A stretch of DNA of 22,394 nt from Chrysochromulina tobinii. Lineage: Eukaryota; Haptophyta; Prymnesiales; Chrysochromulinaceae. Shown here piece by piece: positions 1-7,919 of this stretch (its first letter is position 1; the number at the start of each line of letters is the position of its first letter). Both the position numbers and the translations under genes were made by a program. Below the pieces are notes generated by a model. It was not told the origin of the DNA. It made no database searches and saw only the letters and a program-made list of their open reading frames with translations. The stretch is taken from contig JWZX01001643.1 of NCBI GenBank assembly GCA_001275005.1, positions 1 through 22,394 of the forward strand. The letters are read 5' to 3'.

Positions 1-165
1 GGTGGGGGGGACCGCTCGGGAGTACAGGGAAACGCCTCGGCGACCGGCCCGTAGGGTAGTGTGAAAAAGAACTGTTTCCGAGGAGCAAAACAAACGATGG
101 AACCGAGTTGATGACCTCTTCACTGCTCGACTTTCCGACTTGGACACGACGTCGCGTGAGCCTCC

Positions 166-1236
166 ATGGCAGCAATTGAGCGAACGCGCACTTCATTTCT
201 GTCGATTCTAACGATGGCGCGGAACGAATGCCAATCCTACGCGGAATGGCTGGCGCATCACCGGAATCAGGGCGTCAATCATTTTTACATCATCGACAAT
301 AACAGCACAGATGGCTGTCTCGAGCGGTTGGCAGCGCAGCACGATGTGACGATCTGGACGTGGGCGGGTCGTGCGCGTGCAGTAGTCGGACACCGATGGA
401 GCGACATTGCTTGCGCGCCTTAAAGCTGCATCTGGCCTCGCTGCCGTGGTCGAGGTGTGCCACTTTTAGTGCCATTGAGTTAATGAAGCTACATTGAGTG
501 CCACTTATGCCACGGTGAGTGGCACTGACTGTGAGTGTGGTGTGAGTGTGCCTGTGTGCCACTGCAGGCTGCCAAGCAAAGCGGCTCAAATCAAGTGCGA
601 GCTTACAACCACTTCGTCGCGAAAGTGGCAACAGAGTGGGTCAGCATCCAAGACTTGGACGAATTCATCTTCGGAGTGAACACCACAGTTGCCCACTTCT
701 TGCACCAGCTCGCATTGTCGACGCGTCAAGTATGCATGCCTTGGATCACCTTTGGAAGCGGCAACCTGAGCGCCCAGCCAGCTTGCGTGACGGCTTCAAA
801 TGTGTACCGCCGAGGCATCCCAGACAAAGAAGGCAAGTGCATCATGCGCACGCGAGAGCTTGCGCACGCAGAAATTCATCGGTCGGTGATGTTGAACGAG
901 ACATATCATCGGCGCATCGACGGCTGCATCTGTGGCAACTGTCGCCGCTGCGCCTGCTGCGGACACACGGGCCCTTCGCCTGCATTCGCTTGTTCCGCAA
1001 AAGGTTACCTGCAGACCAAGACGCCCCATCTAAGGCTGCACCACTACATCAGCCAGAGTCGTGAGCACATGCATCAAAAGTCGTTGGTGGGTGAGGCGGA
1101 CCTGTACAACCGTGTGCGCACGCCTGCTTACTGGGACCGCATCGAGGCCATCAGCAACACGCATCGCGACGCCGCTCTCGCCGACCAGGCAGTCTGTCGC
1201 CCGGGGCAAGAGTCGTCGTTGCTTACAGCATGGTGA
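166..1236 (+). CDS. GT92/DUF23-type glycosyltransferase, two exons (166-381, 568-1236)
   Basis: Predicted sugar transferase of the GT92/Glyco_tranf_2_4 type, 294 aa after splicing. Exon 1 carries an ARNE motif (residues 18-21) and the nucleotide-sugar fold strand NHFYIIDNNSTDG (38-50). Exon 2 gives QVRAYNHF (81-88) and the DxD-type metal site DLDEF (101-105). It ends with LHHYISQS and an N-T-H-R-D-A tail typical of the family's C-terminus. The exons join in phase 0 using donor A|GTAGTC after 381 and acceptor CTGCAG| at 567; this removes the stop that would otherwise end exon 1 at residue 86. The start is supported by an in-frame TGA at 157-159. No signal anchor is visible, although most GT92 enzymes are type II Golgi proteins, so either an upstream exon is missing or the protein is soluble. 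A Cys-rich insert (CGNCRRCACCGH) lies in the C-terminal half. The acceptor sugar is unknown. The family call is firm; the exact donor site is inferred. Confidence 0.78.
382..567 (+). other. Intron of the GT92 gene, built of short repeats
   Basis: This 186-bp inferred intron begins GTAGTC and ends CACTGCAG. It holds several copies of GTGCCACT and GTGAGTG. Two of them form a perfect 9-bp inverted repeat (AGTGCCACT at 497-505, AGTGGCACT at 518-526). The splice sites are inferred from reading-frame and domain continuity. Confidence 0.6.
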
Positions 1237-2124
1237 CGCGGCTAGGTGACGGCAACTCCTATCCCTGACTCCTATGTCAGGGCCTATGCATAGGCCGCCA
1301 GGCCCCGCCAGGTGCTTGCTGTGCTGCAGTGCAGCTAACAGTGCAGCTGCTGTGCTCATGGATCGTGGCCACATGCTCGCCGCCCATGCCACTAACCCTA
1401 CGTCCTAACTCTTACCCTAACCCGACCGGTGTGAAGGCCGAAAAATTACGAAAGTGAATGCGTGTGCGAGCGGTCGAGTGGTGTTCGGTGATCGGTCTTA
1501 GGACTTGATGACTTAATACCGTACAAGTTTCGTGTGAAACGTGTCCCTCTCGAGCATCCGAAATCCGAGTTCCGCGACAATCATGGTGTAGTAGGTGTGT
1601 AGCAGGTATAGGACAATAGGAGTAGGAGCGGTCAGCGGAGGGCCCGCGACGGGAGCATGCAGCATCGTGTTCGGTTGTCGTGGCTGCAGTGACGTGCGGT
1701 GTTGGCCGCGGCGCCTCGTGGTTTTGGCATGGGTTTTGGGCCTTTCCGGTTCACAGTGTTCAAAGCCTATGAGGTAATTACCTGAGTAGTGGGAAGGGGT
1801 CCCCCTAGGTGCACGTCAAAAAAGTGCGCCGCGCGGTTTGATTCGTCCGATGCTTACGATCACGCCCGCCACCACAGCAAAATCGCCCCCCCGCCCGCCC
1901 CCCACTAGCCATACACACCAGGGGGTCCCTTAGGGGTCCCTTTGCCTTTCACTAGGGTAGATTATTCAGGTAAAACTCACTCTGCCACCATGAGTTGCAT
2001 AGTTCAACTGATGCCTGCTGTGTGATCCGTGATCCGTGTACCGTGATCGAACCACACACCAGTCCGAACCCGCCGTCCGCCGCGACGCCCAGGGCGTCAC
2101 GACGCTTCCCAGCGCGTGGCATGA
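1237..2124. other. Convergent intergenic region without a recognisable gene
   Basis: This stretch lies between the 3' ends of the GT92 gene (+) and the MFS gene (-), so it should carry both 3'UTRs. I see no conserved protein in any frame. It holds degenerate telomere-like units (1392-1423), a perfect palindrome AGGTAATTACCT (1772-1783), a C-rich run near 1888-1904, and repeated GGGGTCCC-type words near 1797 and 1920-1940. Confidence 0.6.
1392..1423. repeat. Degenerate interstitial telomere-like repeat (CCCTAA-type)
   Basis: Four imperfect CTAACCC/CCTAAC units occur in 32 bp, matching the CCCTAA/TTAGGG repeat common in eukaryotes. The array is short and impure, so it may be chance or a healed-break scar. 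Confidence 0.4.
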
Positions 2125-3666
2125 TCAGGCATACAGGCCGCGCATAACGATGAGCCGTCGCCCGAGGGCGATAAGGGCAGAGAGAGCCACCATAGCGCTT
2201 GCAGCACCAAAGCACGCGCTCGCGCCTCCCCAGGCATAGAGAGCCCCAAGGAGTGGGGCAGAGACGATCCGGGCAACAGTGTTGACCGAGCCGTCGAGCC
2301 CCATGATGAAGCCACGCCGATTCCGGGGCACGCACTGCAGCAGCATCGTGGGAATAGTCGGCCCATACAGCGGAACGCCTAACTGGTAGAGAGCGGCAGC
2401 GATCCAAAAGAGAGCGAGGTGCATGGTCGTGGCTCCGGCCTGGGCAACAGGCGAGGAGGCGACAAGGGCGATGCCGGCGAGCCCGAGGGCCGAGGTGCTC
2501 AGCCCAGCGACGCACGTACCCACCACGCCGAGCGTTCGCTGCACGCGTGCCGAGATGGTGGCCGAGACGACGAGAGAGAGTGCGGCGAGGGCTGCCTTCG
2601 ACTGGCCGATCCCAATCTCATTCATGCCCGCGAGCGACTTGATGAGCGAAGGGAAGAAGGCGTCGAAGGGCGCCGAGCCGCAGCTGAAGAGTGCCGAGAT
2701 GACGCACACGGTCGCCACAGCCGCCACGAGCTGTGCGCCCAGAGGGCATGCGATCAATTCCTCCACCCCACCCCGCATACCATCCGCGGGCGGCGCGGCA
2801 GGCGCAATGGTTGTCGGAGATGCGGGAGCAGCGGCAAGCGGCTTCGGCGGCGTCTCGGAGACGAAGGCGACGACGAGCACGGCGGCGAGCAGTGAGCAGA
2901 CCGCCGAGACGCTGATCACAGCGGCGAGCGACATCGTACGCGTGAGCCCAACGGTCAACTGCCCAAGAAACAGGTGACCACTCATCAGGGGGCCAACGAT
3001 GTAGGCGAGAGTGGACGACGCGTCGCGCCACGCCATGTAACGCGGGAGCTGGCCGATGCTCGACCCGATGTCGGCGAGGTATGCCTTCGCCACGGGGCTC
3101 GAACCGGCCATCGAGCCGGTGAGCGCCCGCAGCCCGAGGAAGGCCCAGAGTGGCCAACCCCGTTGGATGGCCAAGCCCTGCACTGCGAGGCCGACGCCGG
3201 AGCCGAGGAGCGAGATCGCAATGACCGGCTTGCGGCCCACACGGTCAGAAAGCGGGGCCCAAAAGAATAGGCCGATGAGCATGCCGAGCGGGTACGCGGA
3301 GGTGAGCATCCCAAGCGTTGCGCCCACGTCAAGCCCAAAGTGCTTGCCCAGCGCTGGCGTGATGGGGCCAGCCATGGTGAAACCGAGCAAGTTGAGAAAG
3401 GCCGCCGAGAGCACGGCCGCCACCGAGAGCGTCAGCTTGGTAGACGATGGCGACGAAGATGTGCCACCAGACATGCGCATGAGCGACGAGCGCGCCTCCT
3501 CTTTGGGTAGAGGCATGCTTAGAGCATCGGTGCGCCACCCGGTGGTACGTGCGGCGGCGAACTGCTGTGGTCGATTGCTGGCCACCGGGCGCAGCGAGAA
3601 TGCTGCACTTGGTAGCAGCGCTACGGCGCAGAGCAGCGCCGCCTGGCGAAACATCGTTCTCTCCAA
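2125..3666 (-). CDS. MFS transporter, probably plastid-targeted
   Basis: A 513-aa major facilitator superfamily secondary transporter. The leader has a hydrophobic signal peptide (about residues 6-22, ending PSAAFS-LRP), then a Ser/Arg-rich stretch ending LMRMSGG (about 68-72). This resembles the bipartite signal plus transit peptide, with a Phe next to the cleavage site, of red-lineage secondary plastids, so an envelope location is inferred. The first helix begins near residue 78. MFS motif A follows TM2 (FWAPLSDRVGRKPV). About 12 helices are split by a hydrophilic Ala/Pro-rich central loop (ETPPKP to GGVEEL), as is usual for the fold. The substrate is unknown; the arrangement resembles TetA/drug:H+ antiporters. 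MFRQ, four codons downstream, is an alternative start that gives a tidier signal peptide. The FCP antenna gene lies upstream on the same strand, which fits a plastid role but does not prove it. Confidence 0.8.
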   Translation of the reverse strand: MERTMFRQAALLCAVALLPSAAFSLRPVASNRPQQFAAARTTGWRTDALSMPLPKEEARSSLMRMSGGTSSSPSSTKLTLSVAAVLSAAFLNLLGFTMAGPITPALGKHFGLDVGATLGMLTSAYPLGMLIGLFFWAPLSDRVGRKPVIAISLLGSGVGLAVQGLAIQRGWPLWAFLGLRALTGSMAGSSPVAKAYLADIGSSIGQLPRYMAWRDASSTLAYIVGPLMSGHLFLGQLTVGLTRTMSLAAVISVSAVCSLLAAVLVVAFVSETPPKPLAAAPASPTTIAPAAPPADGMRGGVEELIACPLGAQLVAAVATVCVISALFSCGSAPFDAFFPSLIKSLAGMNEIGIGQSKAALAALSLVVSATISARVQRTLGVVGTCVAGLSTSALGLAGIALVASSPVAQAGATTMHLALFWIAAALYQLGVPLYGPTIPTMLLQCVPRNRRGFIMGLDGSVNTVARIVSAPLLGALYAWGGASACFGAASAMVALSALIALGRRLIVMRGLYA

Positions 3667-4461
3667 TTTGGCGTGCGCGTACCTCCGGCGTCACCGACCG
3701 CTTGACCGCGTCGAAGCTTTTCCTTCCTCCGTCGGACTTGGAAGTGTGTGAACCCTTTTTTCTCACGAACAGCATGTGTTGGTCGCATTCCCTTCTGTTG
3801 AGTGGCTTCTACGACAACCGATCACGGGCGTTCTGGGTGCGTTCCGACTTCCGTGTGTGCATGCGTGCGTGTTGTCGAAGTGCGTGACGACATCGCTCTG
3901 CTTCATGGGAGTCAGAGCTGACAGCTGTGCGACGTCTCTGCCATGAGCAAATGAGCAGGCACAGCTGCAGGTGAGGCCTGATCGTTTTCGGGTGAGGTTG
4001 TTTCGTCGCCGACGTTTTTCGTATGTCGTTCGTTTTCGACTTTTCTTTAGTAGATTATTTACAGAGATGCGCACGTGCCTGCATACCCATACAATTGTAC
4101 GAGAGATTCTGCGAGAATCCCGTGTCAACGCGGGCTCTGCCGTCTCCGCCGCCGTTTGCGTCGAGTTCCACGACGGGCCGTTATCTAAGGCGCGGAGGCA
4201 CGGACGGCGAGGCACGGACGGCGAGCAGGCCTTCCCAACCAGGCTTGGCTGCGTCACCTTGGCAGGTCGTTTAGTCGATCATTGACGTCGATATTGCCAT
4301 GGCAGTATTCCGAAGCGCGTATTATTATTGAATCAACACAGGCAACTAGCGCGCGTTATGAACTTCGTGTAACGGGTGAGCGTGACGAAGGAAGAGGTGC
4401 GGGTGTCGATGCGAAGCTCGTGCGCAAGAGGCGGCGCGCATTCAAATGGAAATGCGCGCGC
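3667..4461. other. Intergenic region between the MFS promoter and the FCP 3'UTR
   Basis: About 800 bp hold the 5' flank of the MFS gene and the 3' flank of the FCP gene, both on the minus strand. Open frames here have unnatural composition and no domains. The only clear structure is the 14-bp tandem duplication at 4195-4222. The part nearest 3667-3780 should contain the MFS promoter, but I recognise no core promoter element. Confidence 0.55.
4195..4222. repeat. 14-bp tandem duplication
   Basis: GAGGCACGGACGGC occurs twice head to tail (4195-4208 and 4209-4222). It lies in the presumed FCP 3' flank. No function is evident. Confidence 0.85.
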
Positions 4462-5043
4462 TCAGAGAACCGAGCCGGTGGCGAGCTCCTGGCCGACCAT
4501 GCCCGCGACGGCGATCATCGCGAGCCGGCCGTTATTGAGCTCCTTGTTCTGCATCTCCTTGAACTCTGCTGGCGACGTCGGCTTCAAGCCAAGCGGGTCG
4601 AAACCGAGGTCGCCGGGCATGTAGTCCTTACGCAGGGTGCGGATGGAGCCCTGCGCGGCCGCATCCGACGAGTAGTCGGGCTCCATCCAGCCCTTTTTCG
4701 CACGCGCAATCTCACTCTGGAAGATCGGGAGCAGCAGGAGCAGCGCCTGCTCGGGCACGGGGATCTGGTCGAGCTGGAAGGCCGCCGGGCCATCTACGTC
4801 AGGGAAGATGGGATGGAATTTCTCCTGGACCAGGAATCCCGCCGCCGCCATCATCGAGACGCGGCAATGCATGAGCTCAGCCTCGCGCCACAGCTTCACA
4901 TCCATCTCATCCTCTGGGCAGATATTGAGCGGATCGAAGAACCCAAACGGTCCGGTGACGCCAGGCATCGTCCTTGCCAGTTCCCACCCCGGCGCGGTCG
5001 ACGGGCGGATGAGCTGCATCACGGGTGCGACGGTGCGAAGCAT
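4462..5043 (-). CDS. Fucoxanthin chlorophyll a/c-binding (LHC family) antenna protein
   Basis: Light-harvesting protein of the thylakoid membrane that binds chlorophylls a and c and carotenoids and passes energy to the photosystems. The called ORF is 193 aa. Mature-type start GVTGPFGFFDPLN is at 28-40. Helix 1 carries the LHC signature EAELMHCRVSMMAAAGF (54-70; E56 and R61 pair with helix 3). Helix 2 is about 96-114. GDLGFDPLGL (144-153) precedes helix 3, with KELNNGRLAMIAVAGM (167-182; E168/R173). The ORF ends soon after helix 3, as is usual. Residues 1-27 are too short and not hydrophobic enough for the signal-plus-transit leader expected in a secondary plastid. The reading frame continues upstream as far as a TAA inside CTTAGAAAAA-type sequence near 5092, where a pyrimidine-rich TTTTCTAAG on the minus strand could be a 3' splice site. 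A leader exon upstream is therefore likely, but I could not identify it. The antenna subclass is not resolved. Confidence 0.88.
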   Translation of the reverse strand: MLRTVAPVMQLIRPSTAPGWELARTMPGVTGPFGFFDPLNICPEDEMDVKLWREAELMHCRVSMMAAAGFLVQEKFHPIFPDVDGPAAFQLDQIPVPEQALLLLLPIFQSEIARAKKGWMEPDYSSDAAAQGSIRTLRKDYMPGDLGFDPLGLKPTSPAEFKEMQNKELNNGRLAMIAVAGMVGQELATGSVL

Positions 5044-5284
5044 CGATTCGGAGGTTTGGAAAGTCGTGCGTAGTTTCCATGAATGATCTTAGAAAAATCG
5101 TTGATGCGCTGCGGAGATTGATGCAATCCTCGTTCCCCGGCACACTTTACGTACATCACGTTGTCCGGTCGGAGAGTCCTCGCCGTGTCTGCCTCCAGCA
5201 CATGCTCCTTGCTCCAGTCGGCTCGGGCAGACTCGCAGTCGGAAGGCCGGCGTGACCAATTGTGGGCGGGCGCGCTCGCACCGT

Positions 5285-7723
5285 TCACTGGGCCATTCTT
5301 TGGAGCTGCTCAAGCTTGCGGTCGCGCTCGGTCCGCAGCTGGCGTTCGAGCCGCTCGTATTTACGGTACACCTTGCCAATGTCACGCTCCATGTCTTCCG
5401 AGAGCCGAGAGAGCTCCTTCGAAAGGGTCTCGACGCCCATGAGTGAGACGTCCCCGCGCCGACGCGAGTTCGAAGCGTTCCGCCCTTCGAGAGAGCCCCG
5501 GCCCGCGGCCGCCCGGGACGAGCCCTCGAGCGGATCTTCTAAGACCCCTGCACCCGACGAGCGTCGCCCCGAGGCGGAGTCGGCCGTGGCGCGCGAAGGG
5601 GCTCCCTGTGGTGGCGGCAATGGAATTGGGGAAGCGGCCGCCTCTACGCCGCCTCCGCCACCGCCACCGCCGCCGCCACCGCCACTGCCGCCGCCGCCGC
5701 CGCCGAGTCCGTCGCCCAAGAATTGACGCATGAATGCGGGGGGCTGCGCACCGAGGGTAGCGACTTCGCCGCCCGCACCCCTGAGTAGCATCGTGCCTAC
5801 GCCCTCGTAGCTGGGGTTGACTGCCGAGCGCAACGCGGCCGCGGCCGCGGGTTTGATTACCATGGTGCCGGACGCCGCCGCGCCCGTGGCCGCCTCGGCG
5901 TCGGCACGCCTGATGCACATCGTCGAGTCCCCTGTTTCGTCAACGCCAAAGCCCCGCCCAAGTGTGCCGCCCGCTGCACCGATAGCCGAGGGGGTCGGCT
6001 CGTCGTAGGCCAGGCGTGGACGCACTGATAGGGGCGCCGCCGCGCCGCCGGCCGTGGCGCACGCGGCTTGCAAGCTGGGCGTCGCGCCGATCATGCCGTC
6101 GCCTGAGCAGATGCACATAGTCCCGTCGCAGCTTGCACTGGATCTTATGGGGGTTCGGGTCGGTCCGCCGCCGGCATCGGCTCCATAGACGACGCCCCCA
6201 TAGACGCCGCCCGCATTCGCAGCCCTTAGGAAGGCTGGGCGGGCGTCGCTGGCATCGCTGGCACCGCCGGCATGCACTTGCATGGTGCCGCCGCTGAAGT
6301 TGGCGGTGCCAGTCGCGCTTGTAATGCTCCTCGCGGGCGCAGGCGGGGCGCTCTGTCGTCGGAGTTGGTCGCCGTCTGAGGGGCGCCGAGCCATCGCCTC
6401 TTTGTACGATTGCTGGGCGTCACCTGCAGAGACGCCCATGCCCAACCGCAGCGTTCGATTGGCTCCTGAGGCGCTCGGCATGGCGCTCGTGCCGGCAGCC
6501 CCAGCCATTGGTTGCGAGCGCTGCGCGGGCATGGTGCCTGATGATCCACTCACGTCCTCCGCAAACTTTTTCGCAATCGCCGAGATCGCCGCAAGGTCGA
6601 AATCGTCGCGGGCGCCGCCGCCGCTGCCACTCGACCTCTGGACATCGGCGCCGCTTCCACCACCGCTGCCGCTGCCCGACTTCGGTCGAGGTAGCGTCGC
6701 GCTCGAATACTGCGTGTTGGCGGCGCCAAGGGGTGCTGCCGCCCCCGCTCCAGGATTCCTCATGTCCTCGGCCGACTTTCGGCGCTGACGCCCCTCGGCC
6801 GCGTGGCGCGCGCGACGCTCTTCCTTATCGCGGAAGGCGCGCAAAGGGTCCCGTGCCGCGGACATGAGGGCCCGCATCACGCCGCGCGCGGCTGCCTCGT
6901 GTCCATGTCGGATGAACGGGTCACTCATGAGATCGGCGCTGCTGGCGCGCTGGGCGGGGTTCTTGACGAGGCAGCGCTTGAGCATCGCCACGAACTCGGG
7001 CGACCAGCTCGCAGGCTCCTTGAGCGAGGGCGCGGGCAGTGTCGGAATCAAGAAGATAGCCGTGAGCGGCGAGACCTGCGCATGTGGCGGCTGGCCCTCG
7101 GCAATCTCGATGGCGGTGATCCCGAGCGACCACACGTCGGCGAGCATGTCGTAGCCGTCGGGGTTGGAGCGCTGGCACGTGATCACCTCGGGCGCCATCC
7201 AGAAGGGAGTGCCGATCACTGTGCGCCGAGCGGCGATCGTAAGGCCCACTATCGCGGCCACCCCAAAGTCAGCGAGCTTGACGATGCCGTCCGAGTCGAG
7301 GAGCAAGTTGCCCGCCTTGATGTCGCGATGCACGAGGCGTTGCTCGTGCAGGTACTGGAGCGCGTGCGTGCACGCCGCGACCGCCGCCGCCGTCTGCGGC
7401 TCCGTCAAGCAGCGCCCACACGCGGACATGACATCGAGCAGAGACGATCCCTCACAATACTCCATCACGATCCAAAGCTTGCTCTGGTGCACAAAGGAGC
7501 TGAAGTATTGCACGATGCCGCTATGCTTGCATGCTTTGAGAAGCTCGATTTCATTCTCCAGCTGGCCATTATCATCTTCGAGCGAGACCACCTTGACGGC
7601 GACGACCTCATTGCGATCATGGTGCATCGCCTTGAACACCTTGCCAAAGGAGCCCTCGCCGAGCATCTCGAGCAGTGTGAGAAACGGAGCCGTCGAGGCG
7701 TTGGCAGAAGCAGGTGACGTCAT
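5285..7723 (-). CDS. Hippo/MST-type STE20 Ser/Thr kinase with phospho-TM linker and SARAH domain
   Basis: An 812-aa GCK-II STE20 kinase. In animals and fungi such kinases (MST1/2, Hippo) activate NDR/LATS kinases through MOB proteins. The kinase domain (14-274) is complete: G-loop GEGSFGKV 22-29, K44, HRD 132-134, DFG 152-154. The activation loop TVIGTPFWMAPE (168-179) includes T172, which matches MST1 T183. The lobe around AIFLIPTLPAPS is closely MST-like. A low-complexity linker holds Thr-Met motifs at T397, T480, T535, T601, T620 and T644, of the type MST1/2 autophosphorylate to dock MOB1/SLMAP. PPAFMRQF (661-668) resembles the PSFLEYF motif before the MST SARAH. A 13-Gly run (681-693 region) follows. 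The C-terminal helix from VETLSKELSRL to the end (about 764-812) fits a SARAH dimerisation domain. I chose the M at 7723, just before the kinase domain. The frame is open 223 codons further, but that part is antisense to the neighbouring methyltransferase. A TGACGTCA palindrome overlaps the start codon. Confidence 0.88.
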   Translation of the reverse strand: MTSPASANASTAPFLTLLEMLGEGSFGKVFKAMHHDRNEVVAVKVVSLEDDNGQLENEIELLKACKHSGIVQYFSSFVHQSKLWIVMEYCEGSSLLDVMSACGRCLTEPQTAAAVAACTHALQYLHEQRLVHRDIKAGNLLLDSDGIVKLADFGVAAIVGLTIAARRTVIGTPFWMAPEVITCQRSNPDGYDMLADVWSLGITAIEIAEGQPPHAQVSPLTAIFLIPTLPAPSLKEPASWSPEFVAMLKRCLVKNPAQRASSADLMSDPFIRHGHEAAARGVMRALMSAARDPLRAFRDKEERRARHAAEGRQRRKSAEDMRNPGAGAAAPLGAANTQYSSATLPRPKSGSGSGGGSGADVQRSSGSGGGARDDFDLAAISAIAKKFAEDVSGSSGTMPAQRSQPMAGAAGTSAMPSASGANRTLRLGMGVSAGDAQQSYKEAMARRPSDGDQLRRQSAPPAPARSITSATGTANFSGGTMQVHAGGASDASDARPAFLRAANAGGVYGGVVYGADAGGGPTRTPIRSSASCDGTMCICSGDGMIGATPSLQAACATAGGAAAPLSVRPRLAYDEPTPSAIGAAGGTLGRGFGVDETGDSTMCIRRADAEAATGAAASGTMVIKPAAAAALRSAVNPSYEGVGTMLLRGAGGEVATLGAQPPAFMRQFLGDGLGGGGGGSGGGGGGGGGGGGVEAAASPIPLPPPQGAPSRATADSASGRRSSGAGVLEDPLEGSSRAAAGRGSLEGRNASNSRRRGDVSLMGVETLSKELSRLSEDMERDIGKVYRKYERLERQLRTERDRKLEQLQRMAQ
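5641..5704 (-). repeat. GGN trinucleotide tract coding for poly-Gly in the kinase
   Basis: An almost pure run of CCG/CCA/CCT on + reads as glycine codons in the kinase linker. It is likely to vary in length and to be error-prone in assembly. Confidence 0.85.
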
Positions 7724-7919
7724 CGGGCCGCCGAGCCCAGTGATCACGCCGCGCTGCACTACCGCGCCTACGAGGGTGCCGAGAGCAGTTCTGAAGTTTC
7801 GTTCGCGCTCGGCAGCGCGGATTCTTTTACGAGCATAGACCAGTAAAAAACATCGGGCGAGCCGGGACACGGACTCTTCCAACACCGCGCAGCTCAGAAC
7901 GACGCGTTCTTGCCCATCG
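7724..7919. promoter_or_regulatory. Divergent promoter region between kinase (-) and methyltransferase (+)
   Basis: Only 196 bp separate the two chosen start codons, which point away from each other, so both promoters and 5'UTRs must lie here or overlap the genes. No TATA box or other known motif stands out. This is inferred from gene layout only. Confidence 0.5.

Noticed and set aside
2036-2064. Possible tRNA T-arm (GGTTCGATC on the minus strand)
   Set aside because: The flanks do not pair as a T-stem and no acceptor stem or A box is present.
4282-5073. 263-codon plus-strand frame
   Set aside because: Antisense to the FCP gene; no recognisable protein features.
6803-7717. 304-codon plus-strand frame
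   Set aside because: Shadow of the conserved kinase domain on the opposite strand; Arg/His/Glu-rich with no domain.
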